The position numbers and the translations under genes were made by a program. 11,410 nt of DNA from Candidatus Magasanikbacteria bacterium CG1_02_32_51 (GTDB taxonomy: Bacteria; Patescibacteriota; Patescibacteriia; Magasanikbacterales; UBA922), in contig MNVC01000034.1 of assembly GCA_001871435.1 (NCBI GenBank), forward strand, positions 1 to 11,410. Reading direction: 5' to 3'. The notes under the pieces are model-generated. The model saw only the letters and a list, made by a program, of their open reading frames with translations. It was not told the origin of the DNA and made no database searches. Below, piece by piece: positions 6,301 to 11,223 of the stretch (the stretch's first letter is position 1; every line of letters begins with the position of its first letter).

Positions 6301-6852
6301 TTGGGCATTACTATTGATATTATAAGCCCAATTCAAACCAGTATTGAACCACTGAGGAGAATTTGGTGCCACCATTTGACGTAAAAGCATCACTACAATT
6401 TCATCGTAAAAAATCTGAGCATCTCTGGCAGAAGCAAAATAACTATATTTTTCACCCCAATATCTCCAAGTACCAGCTAGACGATGGACAGTCTGTTTAA
6501 CGCTAGTTTCAGACCCAAGCACGGGTGATCCGTCAGCGTTCAACTTTGGTGTTCCATCGTCAAAAAATTGTGGTACACCAGTTTTACGAAAATATTTTTG
6601 AGCAACAATATCAGTCGCTACCTGTGACCAATTTTTTGGTATTTCTATATCTTTCATTTCAAATACCACTGTACCATTTGGTTCACGAATGATAGAAGTA
6701 CGTCTTTCATATTCTACCATATCAAAAGGACTTTTGCCTTCTTGACTAAAAACCCTGCGAAAATGTAAACCATTTTCTTCATAAAAAAATTTTGCATCTA
6801 TCTCTTGTCCAAGACAAAGACCTTGAAAAACTTTGGAACTAGTAGGGCTCAT
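3316..6852 (-). CDS. nrdJ: Adenosylcobalamin-dependent ribonucleoside-diphosphate reductase (class II)
   Basis: The product is 1178 residues. It reduces ribonucleotides to deoxyribonucleotides using a cobalamin-generated thiyl radical, in the cytoplasm and without a separate radical subunit. Visible signatures are HACFIQSV (C211, first redox cysteine), NPCSEYMFLDDTACNLASFNL (N418, C420 thiyl-radical cysteine, E422, and C431, second redox cysteine), YGSGTGTNFS at 239-248, and LAPTGTIGLLMDCATTGVEPDFALVKFKKLAGGG at 617-650. The barrel ends near 866. A charged linker (868-900) precedes a TSCPD-type domain (about 940-1070). The C-terminal tail has CPTCG...CYKCLNCG (C1152, C1155, C1165, C1168, C1171), the zinc-ribbon and redox tail typical of NrdJ. 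No intein or frameshift is seen. It is divergent from ruvB, and two NrdR-type boxes lie in its leader. Part of the linker is GC-rich and built of palindromes. The organism would have to obtain cobalamin from somewhere; no uptake gene is present here. Confidence 0.97.
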   Translation of the reverse strand: MSPTSSKVFQGLCLGQEIDAKFFYEENGLHFRRVFSQEGKSPFDMVEYERRTSIIREPNGTVVFEMKDIEIPKNWSQVATDIVAQKYFRKTGVPQFFDDGTPKLNADGSPVLGSETSVKQTVHRLAGTWRYWGEKYSYFASARDAQIFYDEIVVMLLRQMVAPNSPQWFNTGLNWAYNINSNAQGHYYVDPENGEMTKATDAYTHPQPHACFIQSVKDDLVNEGGIMDLWVREARLFKYGSGTGTNFSVLRGRGEPLAGGGKSSGLMSWLLIGDRAAGSIKSGGTTRRAAKMVTLDLDHPDIEQFINWKVEEEKKVAALIAAGYPSDYEGEAYLTVSGQNSNNSVRVPNKFMTALENDGSWNLTWRVDGSVCKTIKAHKLWDEIAYAAWACADPGLQFDDTINEWHTCPQSGHINGSNPCSEYMFLDDTACNLASFNLAHFYNNSNNTFLVDDFKHGVRVMTVVLEISVLMAQFPSEQIARGSFDFRTLGLGYANIGSVLMTAGISYESNEAYGFAGSVTALMTAESYKTSAEMAKFKGTFPKFEANRNDMLRVMRNHRRATFNAPITEYEKLTIKPVAIDPQYAPAYLLAAARESWNEVVEMGENYGYRNAQTTLLAPTGTIGLLMDCATTGVEPDFALVKFKKLAGGGYFRIVNEAVPTALRNLDYNEKDIKDILNYMRGTADITNAPYINAETLKKKGFTIEDIESINKALDGAFEIKFIFNVWTLGEETLQRLGFNETKYNNPNFDLLKELGFTKEEIEAANDYVCGTMTIEGAPHLREEDYKVFDTANKNGKKGKRFIHYLGHVRMMAAVQPFLSGAISKTINMPNEVTLEEVKTAYEGGWRLGLKAVALYRDGCKLSQPLATSSKGEMEEESSSTSTAESAVTADKEEKLLQVNKEQINQIAKMLPVTEEEVNDAVFQASQILSHHVGISTPMESYTKDGKVAERRVYLHGEKRRLPSKRSGITVAVKIGNQQVWLRTGEYPDGKLAEIFIDMYKEGATVRSLLNMFAISVSMGLQYGVPLEKYVENFVFTRFEPCGFTDHPNIKNCTSIIDFAFRVFGMEYLGRTDFVQVPPKGIQKNKFENMIRNTENNKTQETLNLKNSTSVVNVFPENLQAELPVIAEIVSHENMNAVDSALSEMMGDAPACPTCGHITVRNGSCYKCLNCGESLGCS
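4190..4232. repeat. Two adjacent perfect palindromes inside the nrdJ linker
   Basis: Bases 4190-4206 (ACCGCCGATTCGGCGGT) form an 8-bp-arm palindrome with a single central base. Bases 4212-4232 form another with 10-bp arms (TGGAGGAGGA paired to its inverse) around t4222. Only five bases separate them. They encode part of the acidic, serine- and threonine-rich linker near residues 874-888 and are much richer in G+C than the rest of nrdJ. Confidence 0.75.
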
Positions 6853-6931
6853 ATTTGAAAAAATTTAGAATTTAAAAAAGGGAAATTAATAAATTTAATT
6901 TTTCTTTTTTGAAATTCTAATTAGAATCTAA

Positions 6932-6947
6932 TTATTGTATATAGTAG
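6932..6947. promoter_or_regulatory. NrdR box 2 (degenerate)
   Basis: TTATTGTATATAGTAG keeps the centre of the NrdR palindrome (TATAT with W-G-T flanks) but matches the consensus at only about 10 of 16 positions. It is exactly 32 bp centre to centre from box 1, with a 16-bp gap. Tandem NrdR boxes are typically spaced by an integral number of helical turns in this way. The spacing rather than the sequence makes this call. Confidence 0.65.
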
Positions 6948-6963
6948 TAAAAAAAATATTTAA

Positions 6964-6979
6964 ACACTATATATTGTGT
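6964..6979. promoter_or_regulatory. NrdR box 1 (consensus match)
   Basis: ACACTATATATTGTGT matches the NrdR operator consensus acaCwATATATwGtgt throughout. NrdR is the ATP/dATP-sensing zinc-finger/ATP-cone repressor of ribonucleotide reductase genes. The box lies in the nrdJ leader just downstream of the predicted transcription start (about 6991), where bound repressor would block initiation. The nrdR gene itself is not in this window. Confidence 0.85.
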
Positions 6980-6997
6980 TTTCACACGACAATGATC

Positions 6998-7026
6998 ATT
7001 ATAACACATTAGTTGAATTTGCTCAA
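6998..7026 (-). promoter_or_regulatory. nrdJ promoter
   Basis: On the minus strand TTGAGC (7021-7026) and a perfect TATAAT (6998-7003) are 17 bases apart. Transcription would start near 6991 and leave a leader of about 138 bases containing both NrdR-type boxes. A palindrome AATGATCATT (6991-7000) overlaps the -10 and the start point and could be an additional regulator site. Confidence 0.75.
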
Positions 7027-7089
7027 AATTCCAAATCTTGGGCTAAAATTAGCTTCAAAAAAGACTACTTTACAGAGTAAATTAAGAAG

Positions 7090-7098
7090 TTATCCACA
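7090..7098 (+). promoter_or_regulatory. DnaA box
   Basis: TTATCCACA is a perfect match to the strong DnaA 9-mer. It lies 64 bp upstream of the nrdJ -35 and 26 bp upstream of the ruvB -35. DnaA boxes regulate nrdAB in E. coli, so a role in timing dNTP supply is conceivable, but one 9-mer can occur by chance in AT-rich DNA. Confidence 0.5.
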
Positions 7099-7123
7099 TA
7101 CTGTTTTGGCAACCTAATAAAAA

Positions 7124-7152
7124 TTGATTATCTTATCAAAATAGCGTAAAAT
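7124..7152 (+). promoter_or_regulatory. Candidate ruvB promoter
   Basis: TTGATT (7124-7129) and TAAAAT (7147-7152) are separated by 17 bases on the plus strand. This would give a leader of about 165 bases before the ruvB ATG at 7324. Both hexamers depart from consensus by one or two bases, which is easily met in AT-rich DNA, so this is a moderate call. Confidence 0.5.
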
Positions 7153-7164
7153 AAACCTAGTTAG

Positions 7165-7194
7165 AAAGTTCATAAAGTTTATAAAGTTGAAAGT
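7165..7194 (+). repeat. AAAGTT dispersed repeat, copy 1
   Basis: A 30-base unit built from AAAGTT(C/T)ATAAAGTT steps, matching 9362-9391 at 28 of 30 positions. A related inverted copy lies at 9418-9440. It sits in the ruvB leader. Confidence 0.75.
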
Positions 7195-7323
7195 CAAAAA
7201 TTTCTCTCCCTAATAGGTGAATTAGAGATGATTATAATTAAAAACAAACCAAAATAATCCATTTTGACCTCTCCCTTACTAGTTTACTAGGGAAGAAAAC
7301 TATACTAAATTAATAAATTGTTT

Positions 7324-8397
7324 ATGTCCTACGAAGTCTATGAACTAGATGACGAAATGAATCCTCATATCAAAGATTCTGAGGAACGCCTTGTCAAACC
7401 AACGGAAAACTCTGATTTAGAAGAACAATCTATAGAGGTCACTTTACGTCCACAAAACTTGACTGACTTTGTAGGACAAAATCATATCAAAGAACCACTT
7501 ATAATTTCTATTGAAGCAGCCAAAAAAAGAAAAGAACCCATAGAACATGTCTTACTTTATGGTAACCCTGGACTTGGCAAAACTACTTTGGCCAATATTA
7601 TTGCCAAAGAGATGGGTGTTAATATCAAAATAACAGCTGGACCAGCTCTAGAGAGAATTGGGGATCTTGCTGCTATACTTTCCAATCTAGCCGAAGGTGA
7701 TATTCTTTTTATTGATGAAATTCATAGGTTAAATAAATCTGTGGAAGAAGTTTTGTATAGTGCTATGGAAGATTATGCTTTAGATATTATCATTGGCAAA
7801 GGTCCAACTGCTAGAACTCTTCGTATGCCTCTAGAAAAATTCACTTTGATTGGTGCTACTACAAAATTAAATTTATTATCTTCTCCACTCCGTGATCGTT
7901 TTGGACATGTTTATCATTTGAATTTTTATGAAGATACTGATATAGAAAAAATAATCAATCGCAATGCCAATATTCTGGAAGTAAAAATAAGAGATGATGC
8001 TGACAAAATTATTGCTGTAAGATCACGAAAAACACCTCGTGTTGCTAATAGACTTTTGAAACGCGTCCGAGACTACGCACAAGTCAAACATAATGGTATA
8101 ATAGATGGTAATATTGCCAAAGAAGCTCTAGATATGCTCAATGTGGACAAATATGGTCTAGATGAAGTAGATAGAAAAATTTTGAAATTTATTATAGAAA
8201 ATTTTGCTGGTGGACCGGTTGGTCTCAATACTCTAGCAGCTGCTATTGCTGAAGAAATGGATACTGTTGAAAATATTTATGAACCATTTCTCTTACAAAT
8301 TGGCATGCTTGAAAGAACACCAAGAGGAAGAAAAGCAACAACCAAGGCATATGAACATCTGGGTAAAAAATTTCCAAAACAAAATAGGATATTATAA
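7324..8397 (+). CDS. ruvB: Holliday junction branch-migration DNA helicase RuvB
   Basis: The product is 357 residues. RuvB is the hexameric AAA+ motor that, with RuvA, drives branch migration of Holliday junctions before RuvC cleavage. Motifs are the Walker A GNPGLGKTT (80-88, K86), Walker B ILFIDEIHR (127-135, D131/E132), sensor 1 IGATT (176-180), arginine finger in SPLRDRFG (R190) and sensor 2 TPRVANR (R239). The C-terminal winged helix follows at about 280-345 (DEVDRKILKFIIENFAGGPVGLNTLAAAIAEE...ERTPRGRKATTKAYEHLG). The usual SRGTPR is SRKTPR here. An acidic N-terminal extension of about 35 residues precedes the conserved RPQNLTDFVGQ. The ATG at 7324 is preferred to the in-frame TTG at 7318. 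ruvA and ruvC are not adjacent. Confidence 0.98.
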   Translation: MSYEVYELDDEMNPHIKDSEERLVKPTENSDLEEQSIEVTLRPQNLTDFVGQNHIKEPLIISIEAAKKRKEPIEHVLLYGNPGLGKTTLANIIAKEMGVNIKITAGPALERIGDLAAILSNLAEGDILFIDEIHRLNKSVEEVLYSAMEDYALDIIIGKGPTARTLRMPLEKFTLIGATTKLNLLSSPLRDRFGHVYHLNFYEDTDIEKIINRNANILEVKIRDDADKIIAVRSRKTPRVANRLLKRVRDYAQVKHNGIIDGNIAKEALDMLNVDKYGLDEVDRKILKFIIENFAGGPVGLNTLAAAIAEEMDTVENIYEPFLLQIGMLERTPRGRKATTKAYEHLGKKFPKQNRIL

Positions 8398-8406
8398 ATA
8401 ATTTAA

Positions 8407-8500
8407 GAATTTTTAATTTTGAATTTTAAAACAATTTTTTAATGATTTAATTTTAAATTTACTCATTCAAAAATTTGAAATTGTTTTAAAATTTAAAATT
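8407..8500. repeat. Long AT-rich hairpin downstream of ruvB, dispersed repeat copy 1
   Basis: Bases 8415-8437 and 8478-8500 are inverse repeats over 23 bases, with a single G-U pair in the RNA form. The 40 bases between contain a further imperfect pairing (TTAAATTT with AAATTTGAA). The left part (8407-8437) recurs at 11062-11092 with 30 of 31 bases identical. It separates ruvB from the next small gene. It lacks a G+C-rich stem and a T-tract, so termination is uncertain. Confidence 0.7.
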
Positions 8501-8515
8501 TCTAAATTTAAAATT

Positions 8516-8761
8516 ATGGTTACCTTCCCTTTCTACATCATTCTCTTCGCTTATCTAATTTTTTTGTGTATATTTTTTATTTTCTCCATAATAAATTTTT
8601 ATCACATTATAGCTACTAGTTCACTTACTTTTGTGAGCTTTGTTATTACTTTCTTAGTTTTTGCTTTGACAATACTCACCCTATACTTTACTTGGCAAGA
8701 AATAAGTACTGTGGATTGGTCCCAAAATTTAATATTATTTGATCCAAATTGGTTCAAATAA
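8516..8761 (+). CDS. Small two-TM membrane protein, unknown function
   Basis: The product is 81 residues and I do not recognise a family. Two hydrophobic segments are clear: about 5-28 (PFYIILFAYLIFLCIFFIFSII) and about 36-60 (SLTFVSFVITFLVFALTILTLYF). They are joined by a short NFYHIIATS turn. The C-terminal tail is polar with several tryptophans (TWQEISTVDWSQNLILFDPNWFK). There is no cleavable signal peptide. It starts 118 bases after ruvB and ends 30 bases before the PH-domain gene, which is on the same strand, so the two are probably co-transcribed. The close spacing suggests a partner or accessory role for the PH-domain membrane protein, but this is inference from position only. Confidence 0.75.
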   Translation: MVTFPFYIILFAYLIFLCIFFIFSIINFYHIIATSSLTFVSFVITFLVFALTILTLYFTWQEISTVDWSQNLILFDPNWFK

Positions 8762-8791
8762 ATTACTCCAAAAAAATCTAAATAAAAAAAT

Positions 8792-9349
8792 ATGAGTATC
8801 TCAAATGTAATAAAACAAAAAGATTATGAAAAAGTAATATTTCTTTTACACCGTCATCCTTTAACTTTTATTCCTATAATAGGACTTTTTACTATACTTA
8901 TGTTGATGCCAGTTGTTTTGTATTTTATGTTAAACAATTTATTTCCAGATGTCTTAGCTAATACCGAAATTCACACTTCCTTTATACTATTTGGAAGTAT
9001 TTATTATCTTTCTACTTATTTATTTTTTTATGGTCGGTTTATTGATTTTTATTTGGACATGTGGATTGTGACCAATGATAGAATCATAGATATTGTCCAA
9101 CATGGCCTCTTTCATAGAGAAATAACTGAATTGGATTTATACCGTATTCAAGATGTGACAGCTACTGTCCAAGGTGTCTTCCCTACTATTTTTAAGTATG
9201 GGGATGTTACTGTTAAGACAGCTTCTTCTACTACTAGTATAGTTTTTATGAACATACCAAATCCTAATAATGTCCGCGAACAATTGATAAAACTTGCTGA
9301 TGAAGACAGAAAATATCATATAAAAGATATAGCTTTGGATGGAAATTAA
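8792..9349 (+). CDS. Bacterial PH-domain (bPH2/DUF304, YdbS-like) membrane protein
   Basis: The product is 185 residues. Two transmembrane segments come first: about 24-48 (LTFIPIIGLFTILMLMPVVLYFML) and about 62-86 (TSFILFGSIYYLSTYLFFYGRFIDF). A bacterial PH-like domain follows at about 88-170. The domain shows the usual MWIVTNDRIIDIVQHGLFHREITELDLYRIQDVTATVQGVFPTIFKYGDVTVKTAS sequence, in which WxVTNxRII and the RIQDVxxxxxG core are hallmarks of bPH2. The protein should sit in the cytoplasmic membrane with the PH domain in the cytosol. Its biochemical function is unknown in most bacteria; relatives are linked to membrane stress or export. It follows the small membrane protein by 30 bases and probably shares its transcript. 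Confidence 0.88.
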   Translation: MSISNVIKQKDYEKVIFLLHRHPLTFIPIIGLFTILMLMPVVLYFMLNNLFPDVLANTEIHTSFILFGSIYYLSTYLFFYGRFIDFYLDMWIVTNDRIIDIVQHGLFHREITELDLYRIQDVTATVQGVFPTIFKYGDVTVKTASSTTSIVFMNIPNPNNVREQLIKLADEDRKYHIKDIALDGN

Positions 9350-9361
9350 TAAATAGTTTAT

Positions 9362-9440
9362 AAAGTTCATAAAGTTTGTAAAGTTAAAAGTAAACTGTTA
9401 TTTTATATTTTCACTAAAACTTTATAACTTTATGAACTTT
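9362..9440. repeat. AAAGTT repeats, direct and inverted copies forming a hairpin
   Basis: Bases 9362-9391 match the repeat at 7165-7194 (28 of 30). Bases 9418-9440 are an inverse copy, so 9362-9376 (AAAGTTCATAAAGTT) can pair with 9426-9440, and pairing continues past a one-base bulge. The right arm runs into a T-rich tract (TTTTTTCTTT, 9438-9447), which could make this a terminator for the PH-domain transcript. Confidence 0.65.
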
Positions 9441-9460
9441 TTTCTTTAAAAACTTATAAT

Positions 9461-9742
9461 ATGTTTAAATTATCTAATTTTCAATCTACAATCCTGGCTT
9501 ACTTTGTGTTAATAAATTTTATAACTTTTATAACTTTTGGTATTGACAAAGGCAAAGCTATAAACAATAACCGTCGTGTTAGTGAAAAAACTCTTTGGGT
9601 AATGTCTTTGCTTGGTGGATCACTGGGAGCATTACTAGCCATGAAAACCTTTCGTCACAAGACTAAAAAACTAAGTTTTCAAGTGGTGTTAGCCTTGATA
9701 CTCGCTCTGCAAGTTTTACTTATTTATTTGATACTAAAATAA
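9461..9742 (+). CDS. DUF1294 family small membrane protein
   Basis: The product is 93 residues. It carries the DUF1294 signature: a first hydrophobic helix (about 9-26), then FGIDKGKAINNNRRVSEKTLWVMSLLGGSLGALLAMKTFRHKTKKLSF, then a final helix (about 72-92). The FG(I/Y)DK-A-RR-(S/P)E and LLGG-GA--AM--FRHKT-K--F motifs are the family hallmarks. It has three hydrophobic stretches and no cytoplasmic catalytic domain. The function of the family is unknown. It lies 112 bases after the PH-domain gene, with a repeat hairpin between them, so it may have its own promoter. A strong terminator begins at its stop codon. Confidence 0.92.
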   Translation: MFKLSNFQSTILAYFVLINFITFITFGIDKGKAINNNRRVSEKTLWVMSLLGGSLGALLAMKTFRHKTKKLSFQVVLALILALQVLLIYLILK

Positions 9743-9775
9743 AAAATTCCTGAGGTAAATACCAAGGAATTTTTT
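9742..9775. terminator. Bidirectional terminator between DUF1294 gene and toxin gene
   Basis: AAAAATTCCT (9742-9751) pairs with AGGAATTTTT (9765-9774). An inner stem GGTA/TACC sits around an AA loop (9754-9763). T-runs result in both directions. It overlaps the last base of the DUF1294 stop codon and lies 55 bases beyond the end of the convergent toxin gene, so it can serve both transcripts. Confidence 0.88.
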
Positions 9776-9829
9776 GTTTGTTATTTTTTAAGATGTACAA
9801 GATTCTTTTTTACAAAAGTTTTATAAATT

Positions 9830-10096
9830 TTATTTATACAATTCACTATGAGTACCTAGATCAACAAATTCTACCCATTCAATTTTATCATCCAAGTCTA
9901 TATACAAAGCCCTCCAATCACCTGTAATATTTATACTTCTAAGATTTTTTATCTCACCATTCAATTTGTGATTTTCAAGTCTCTGATCATATATATTACT
10001 TCTAAAAATATTTAATTTTTTATAAAAAGCTACTCTAATTTTTTTGTTTGATTTCTTTAATTTTTTTATAAATTTTCTTGAATAATCAATCTTCAT
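9830..10096 (-). CDS. RelE/YafQ-type mRNA interferase toxin
   Basis: The product is 88 residues. It is the likely toxin of a type II pair; relatives cleave mRNA in the ribosomal A site. The RelE/ParE-fold signature is visible: MKIDYSRKFIKKLKK at the start, then LENHKLNGEIKNLRSINITGDWRALYIDLDD (40-70), then a GTHSELY tail (81-87). Candidate active residues are H43, R53, R62 and H83; H83 is in the position of the essential C-terminal His of YafQ-like toxins. The gene's ATG overlaps the antitoxin stop by four bases (ATGA), the usual translational coupling. Length and motifs are intact, so it is probably functional. A sister family (ParE or HigB) is less likely because of the SxNITGDWR pattern. 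Confidence 0.9.
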   Translation of the reverse strand: MKIDYSRKFIKKLKKSNKKIRVAFYKKLNIFRSNIYDQRLENHKLNGEIKNLRSINITGDWRALYIDLDDKIEWVEFVDLGTHSELYK

Positions 10097-10389
10097 ACTT
10101 TGTTATTTGATTCTGCAATATCTTTTATAAAAGCAAGAGATTCTTCCACAGTCTCAAATGTATGAACATTTCCTTTTTTCCTTTCTTTTTCAGATTCTTT
10201 GAGTCCAACAATAAGCTCTTTTGTAGGTTCAAAGGACTCATTAGAAAAGTGCACTGTCCTATTTCTAATTAGATCACTAAGATATGCATTTACAAGAGTA
10301 CTAAGATTAAAACCCAAATCATCAGCTATAATCATAGCCTTTTTTTTAATTTCTGGTTTTACCTTTATAGTAATAGTCGCTGTTTTCAT
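10093..10389 (-). CDS. RelB/DinJ-type antitoxin
   Basis: The product is 98 residues. The N-terminus is a ribbon-helix-helix: a beta strand TATITIKV (3-10), helix A (PEIKKKAMIIADDLG) and helix B (LSTLVNAYLSDLIRNRTVHF). This is typical of RelB/DinJ, which dimerises, binds its own operator and wraps the toxin with its C-terminal half. The C-terminal region (about 55-98) is charged and probably folds only on toxin binding. It is encoded first, overlaps the toxin gene by four bases, and has its own promoter with an inverted repeat across the -10. It lies 62 bases downstream of efp on the same strand, with no terminator between them, so some read-through from efp is likely. Confidence 0.9.
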   Translation of the reverse strand: MKTATITIKVKPEIKKKAMIIADDLGFNLSTLVNAYLSDLIRNRTVHFSNESFEPTKELIVGLKESEKERKKGNVHTFETVEESLAFIKDIAESNNKV

Positions 10390-10395
10390 AAAAAT

Positions 10396-10426
10396 TACTT
10401 TATATGTATATTATATATATAAAGTA
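10396..10426. promoter_or_regulatory. Antitoxin operator, inverted repeat
   Basis: TACTTTATAT (10396-10405) and its perfect inverse ATATAAAGTA (10417-10426) are separated by 11 bases. The right arm covers part of the -10 element and the transcription start region, as expected for autorepression by a ribbon-helix-helix antitoxin. The AT-only composition lowers certainty, but the ten-base perfect arms and their position support the call. Confidence 0.7.
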
Positions 10427-10451
10427 TATATAATATAATATTTTTTGTCAA
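10423..10451 (-). promoter_or_regulatory. Toxin-antitoxin promoter abutting the efp stop codon
   Basis: On the minus strand a perfect TTGACA (10446-10451) and TATACT (10423-10428) are 17 bases apart, giving a leader of about 27 bases before the antitoxin ATG at 10389. The -35 begins at the base immediately after the efp stop codon (10452-10454). Confidence 0.8.
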
Positions 10452-11015
10452 TTAAACAACCCTTCCACCATACTCACCAGTCTCTGTATTAACCAATATT
10501 TCTTCACCTTCTTTGATAAAAATTGGGGCATAAACAATAAGTCCATTGTCTAAGACAATTTCTTTAGTAACATTACCACCACTACTATCACCTTTGACAG
10601 CTGGTGGAGCAGTGACTACTTTGTAAGTGATTTTCTTTGGCAATTGGATAGCTACAATATTGCCATCGTGTGTAGAGGCTACTATATCCAAACCTTCTTT
10701 CAAATATTTTCCATCATCACCAATTATATCAACAGAGACATCTACTGTTTCATATGTGCTTTGATTCATAAAAGAATAGATACTACCAGTCTTGTATAAA
10801 TATTGCATATTGGTATTTTGTACTTCTACACTATCTATTGTTTCACCACTTTTGTAAGTAAGTTCCATACCTTTGACACCATCAATACTCTTTAATTTGC
10901 ATTTAAAAAAAGCTTGTCCTTTGCCAGGATTTACAAATTGAAAAGTATTTATTACAAAAAGCTGTCCGTTGTGTCGTATGACAGCACCTTTTTTGATATC
11001 AGTTGTATCACCCAT
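10452..11015 (-). CDS. efp: Elongation factor P
   Basis: The product is 187 residues, the normal length. EF-P binds the ribosome between the P and E sites and relieves stalling at proline runs. The three beta-barrel domains are visible: an N-terminal KOW-like domain (about 3-63), an OB domain (about 68-125, QNTNMQYLYKTGSIYSFMNQSTYET) and a C-terminal OB domain (about 130-187) ending in VNTETGEYGGRVV. The modification loop is NPGKGQAFFKCKLKSI, with K32 at the tip, the position beta-lysylated or otherwise modified in characterised EF-Ps. No modification enzyme is present in this window. The gene stands alone, followed by the toxin-antitoxin pair. The ATG at 11015 has no clear Shine-Dalgarno. 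Confidence 0.97.
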   Translation of the reverse strand: MGDTTDIKKGAVIRHNGQLFVINTFQFVNPGKGQAFFKCKLKSIDGVKGMELTYKSGETIDSVEVQNTNMQYLYKTGSIYSFMNQSTYETVDVSVDIIGDDGKYLKEGLDIVASTHDGNIVAIQLPKKITYKVVTAPPAVKGDSSGGNVTKEIVLDNGLIVYAPIFIKEGEEILVNTETGEYGGRVV

Positions 11016-11061
11016 ATATTTCTATATTATTTAATTTTGCTAAATAGAGTAAAAAATTTAG

Positions 11062-11112
11062 GAATTTTAAATTTTGAATTTTAAAACAATTTCTCAATTA
11101 ATTAATTTTAAA
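11062..11112. repeat. AT-rich dispersed repeat, copy 2
   Basis: Bases 11062-11092 match 8407-8437 at 30 of 31 positions. Similarity continues, with small gaps, through TTTTAAAT near 11112. Unlike copy 1, the inverse arm is missing. It lies upstream of efp. Confidence 0.7.
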
Positions 11113-11169
11113 TGTTTCAAATAACAAATTTTATAAATTAAAATGTAAGATATAATAGCGTTGTTTACA

Positions 11170-11206
11170 CTTTTGAGATAAACTAATGAATAGTTTAACT
11201 CAAGAG
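11170..11206. other. Strong hairpin in the IS481 transposase leader
   Basis: The arm 11170-11185 (CTTTTGAGATAAACTA) pairs with 11191-11206 (TAGTTTAACTCAAGAG) at 15 of 16 positions, one of them G-U, around a five-base ATGAA loop. It ends 17 bases before the transposase ATG, where it could limit translation of transcripts entering from outside the element. Confidence 0.7.
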
Positions 11207-11223
11207 TAAGTAAGCAATAAAAT

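Larger units (their letters stand above)
6853..7323. other. Divergent intergenic region between nrdJ and ruvB
   Basis: This is a gene-free stretch of about 470 bases. Reading from nrdJ it holds a 14-bp palindrome ATTCTAATTAGAAT (6914-6927), two NrdR-type boxes, the nrdJ promoter, a short GCTAA/TTAGC inverted repeat (7042-7053), a DnaA box, the ruvB promoter, an AAAGTT-type dispersed repeat (7165-7194), and two similar CTCTCCCT-containing segments (about 7204-7225 and 7270-7290). No small ORF in it is convincing, and no Shine-Dalgarno is visible before either start codon. Confidence 0.7.

Noticed and set aside
3316..6852. Intein or group I intron in nrdJ
   Set aside because: Ribonucleotide reductase genes are common intein hosts, but all motifs are contiguous and no intein splice blocks were seen. 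The length is normal for this NrdJ type.
6853..6990. Cobalamin riboswitch in the nrdJ leader
   Set aside because: The about 138-base leader is too AT-rich and lacks a recognisable B12-box. The NrdR-type boxes explain regulation better.
7318..7323. TTG at 7318 as the ruvB start
   Set aside because: An in-frame ATG two codons downstream is preferred, and the extra two residues are not conserved in RuvB.
9455..9460. TATAAT immediately before the DUF1294 ATG as a leaderless promoter
   Set aside because: No acceptable -35 lies 16-18 bases upstream, and TATAAT is frequent by chance in this AT-rich DNA.
11151..11156. TATAAT before the IS481 element as its promoter
   Set aside because: The -35 region is a run of A and T without TTGACA-like sequence, so the call is too weak. 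It also lies outside the presumed element.
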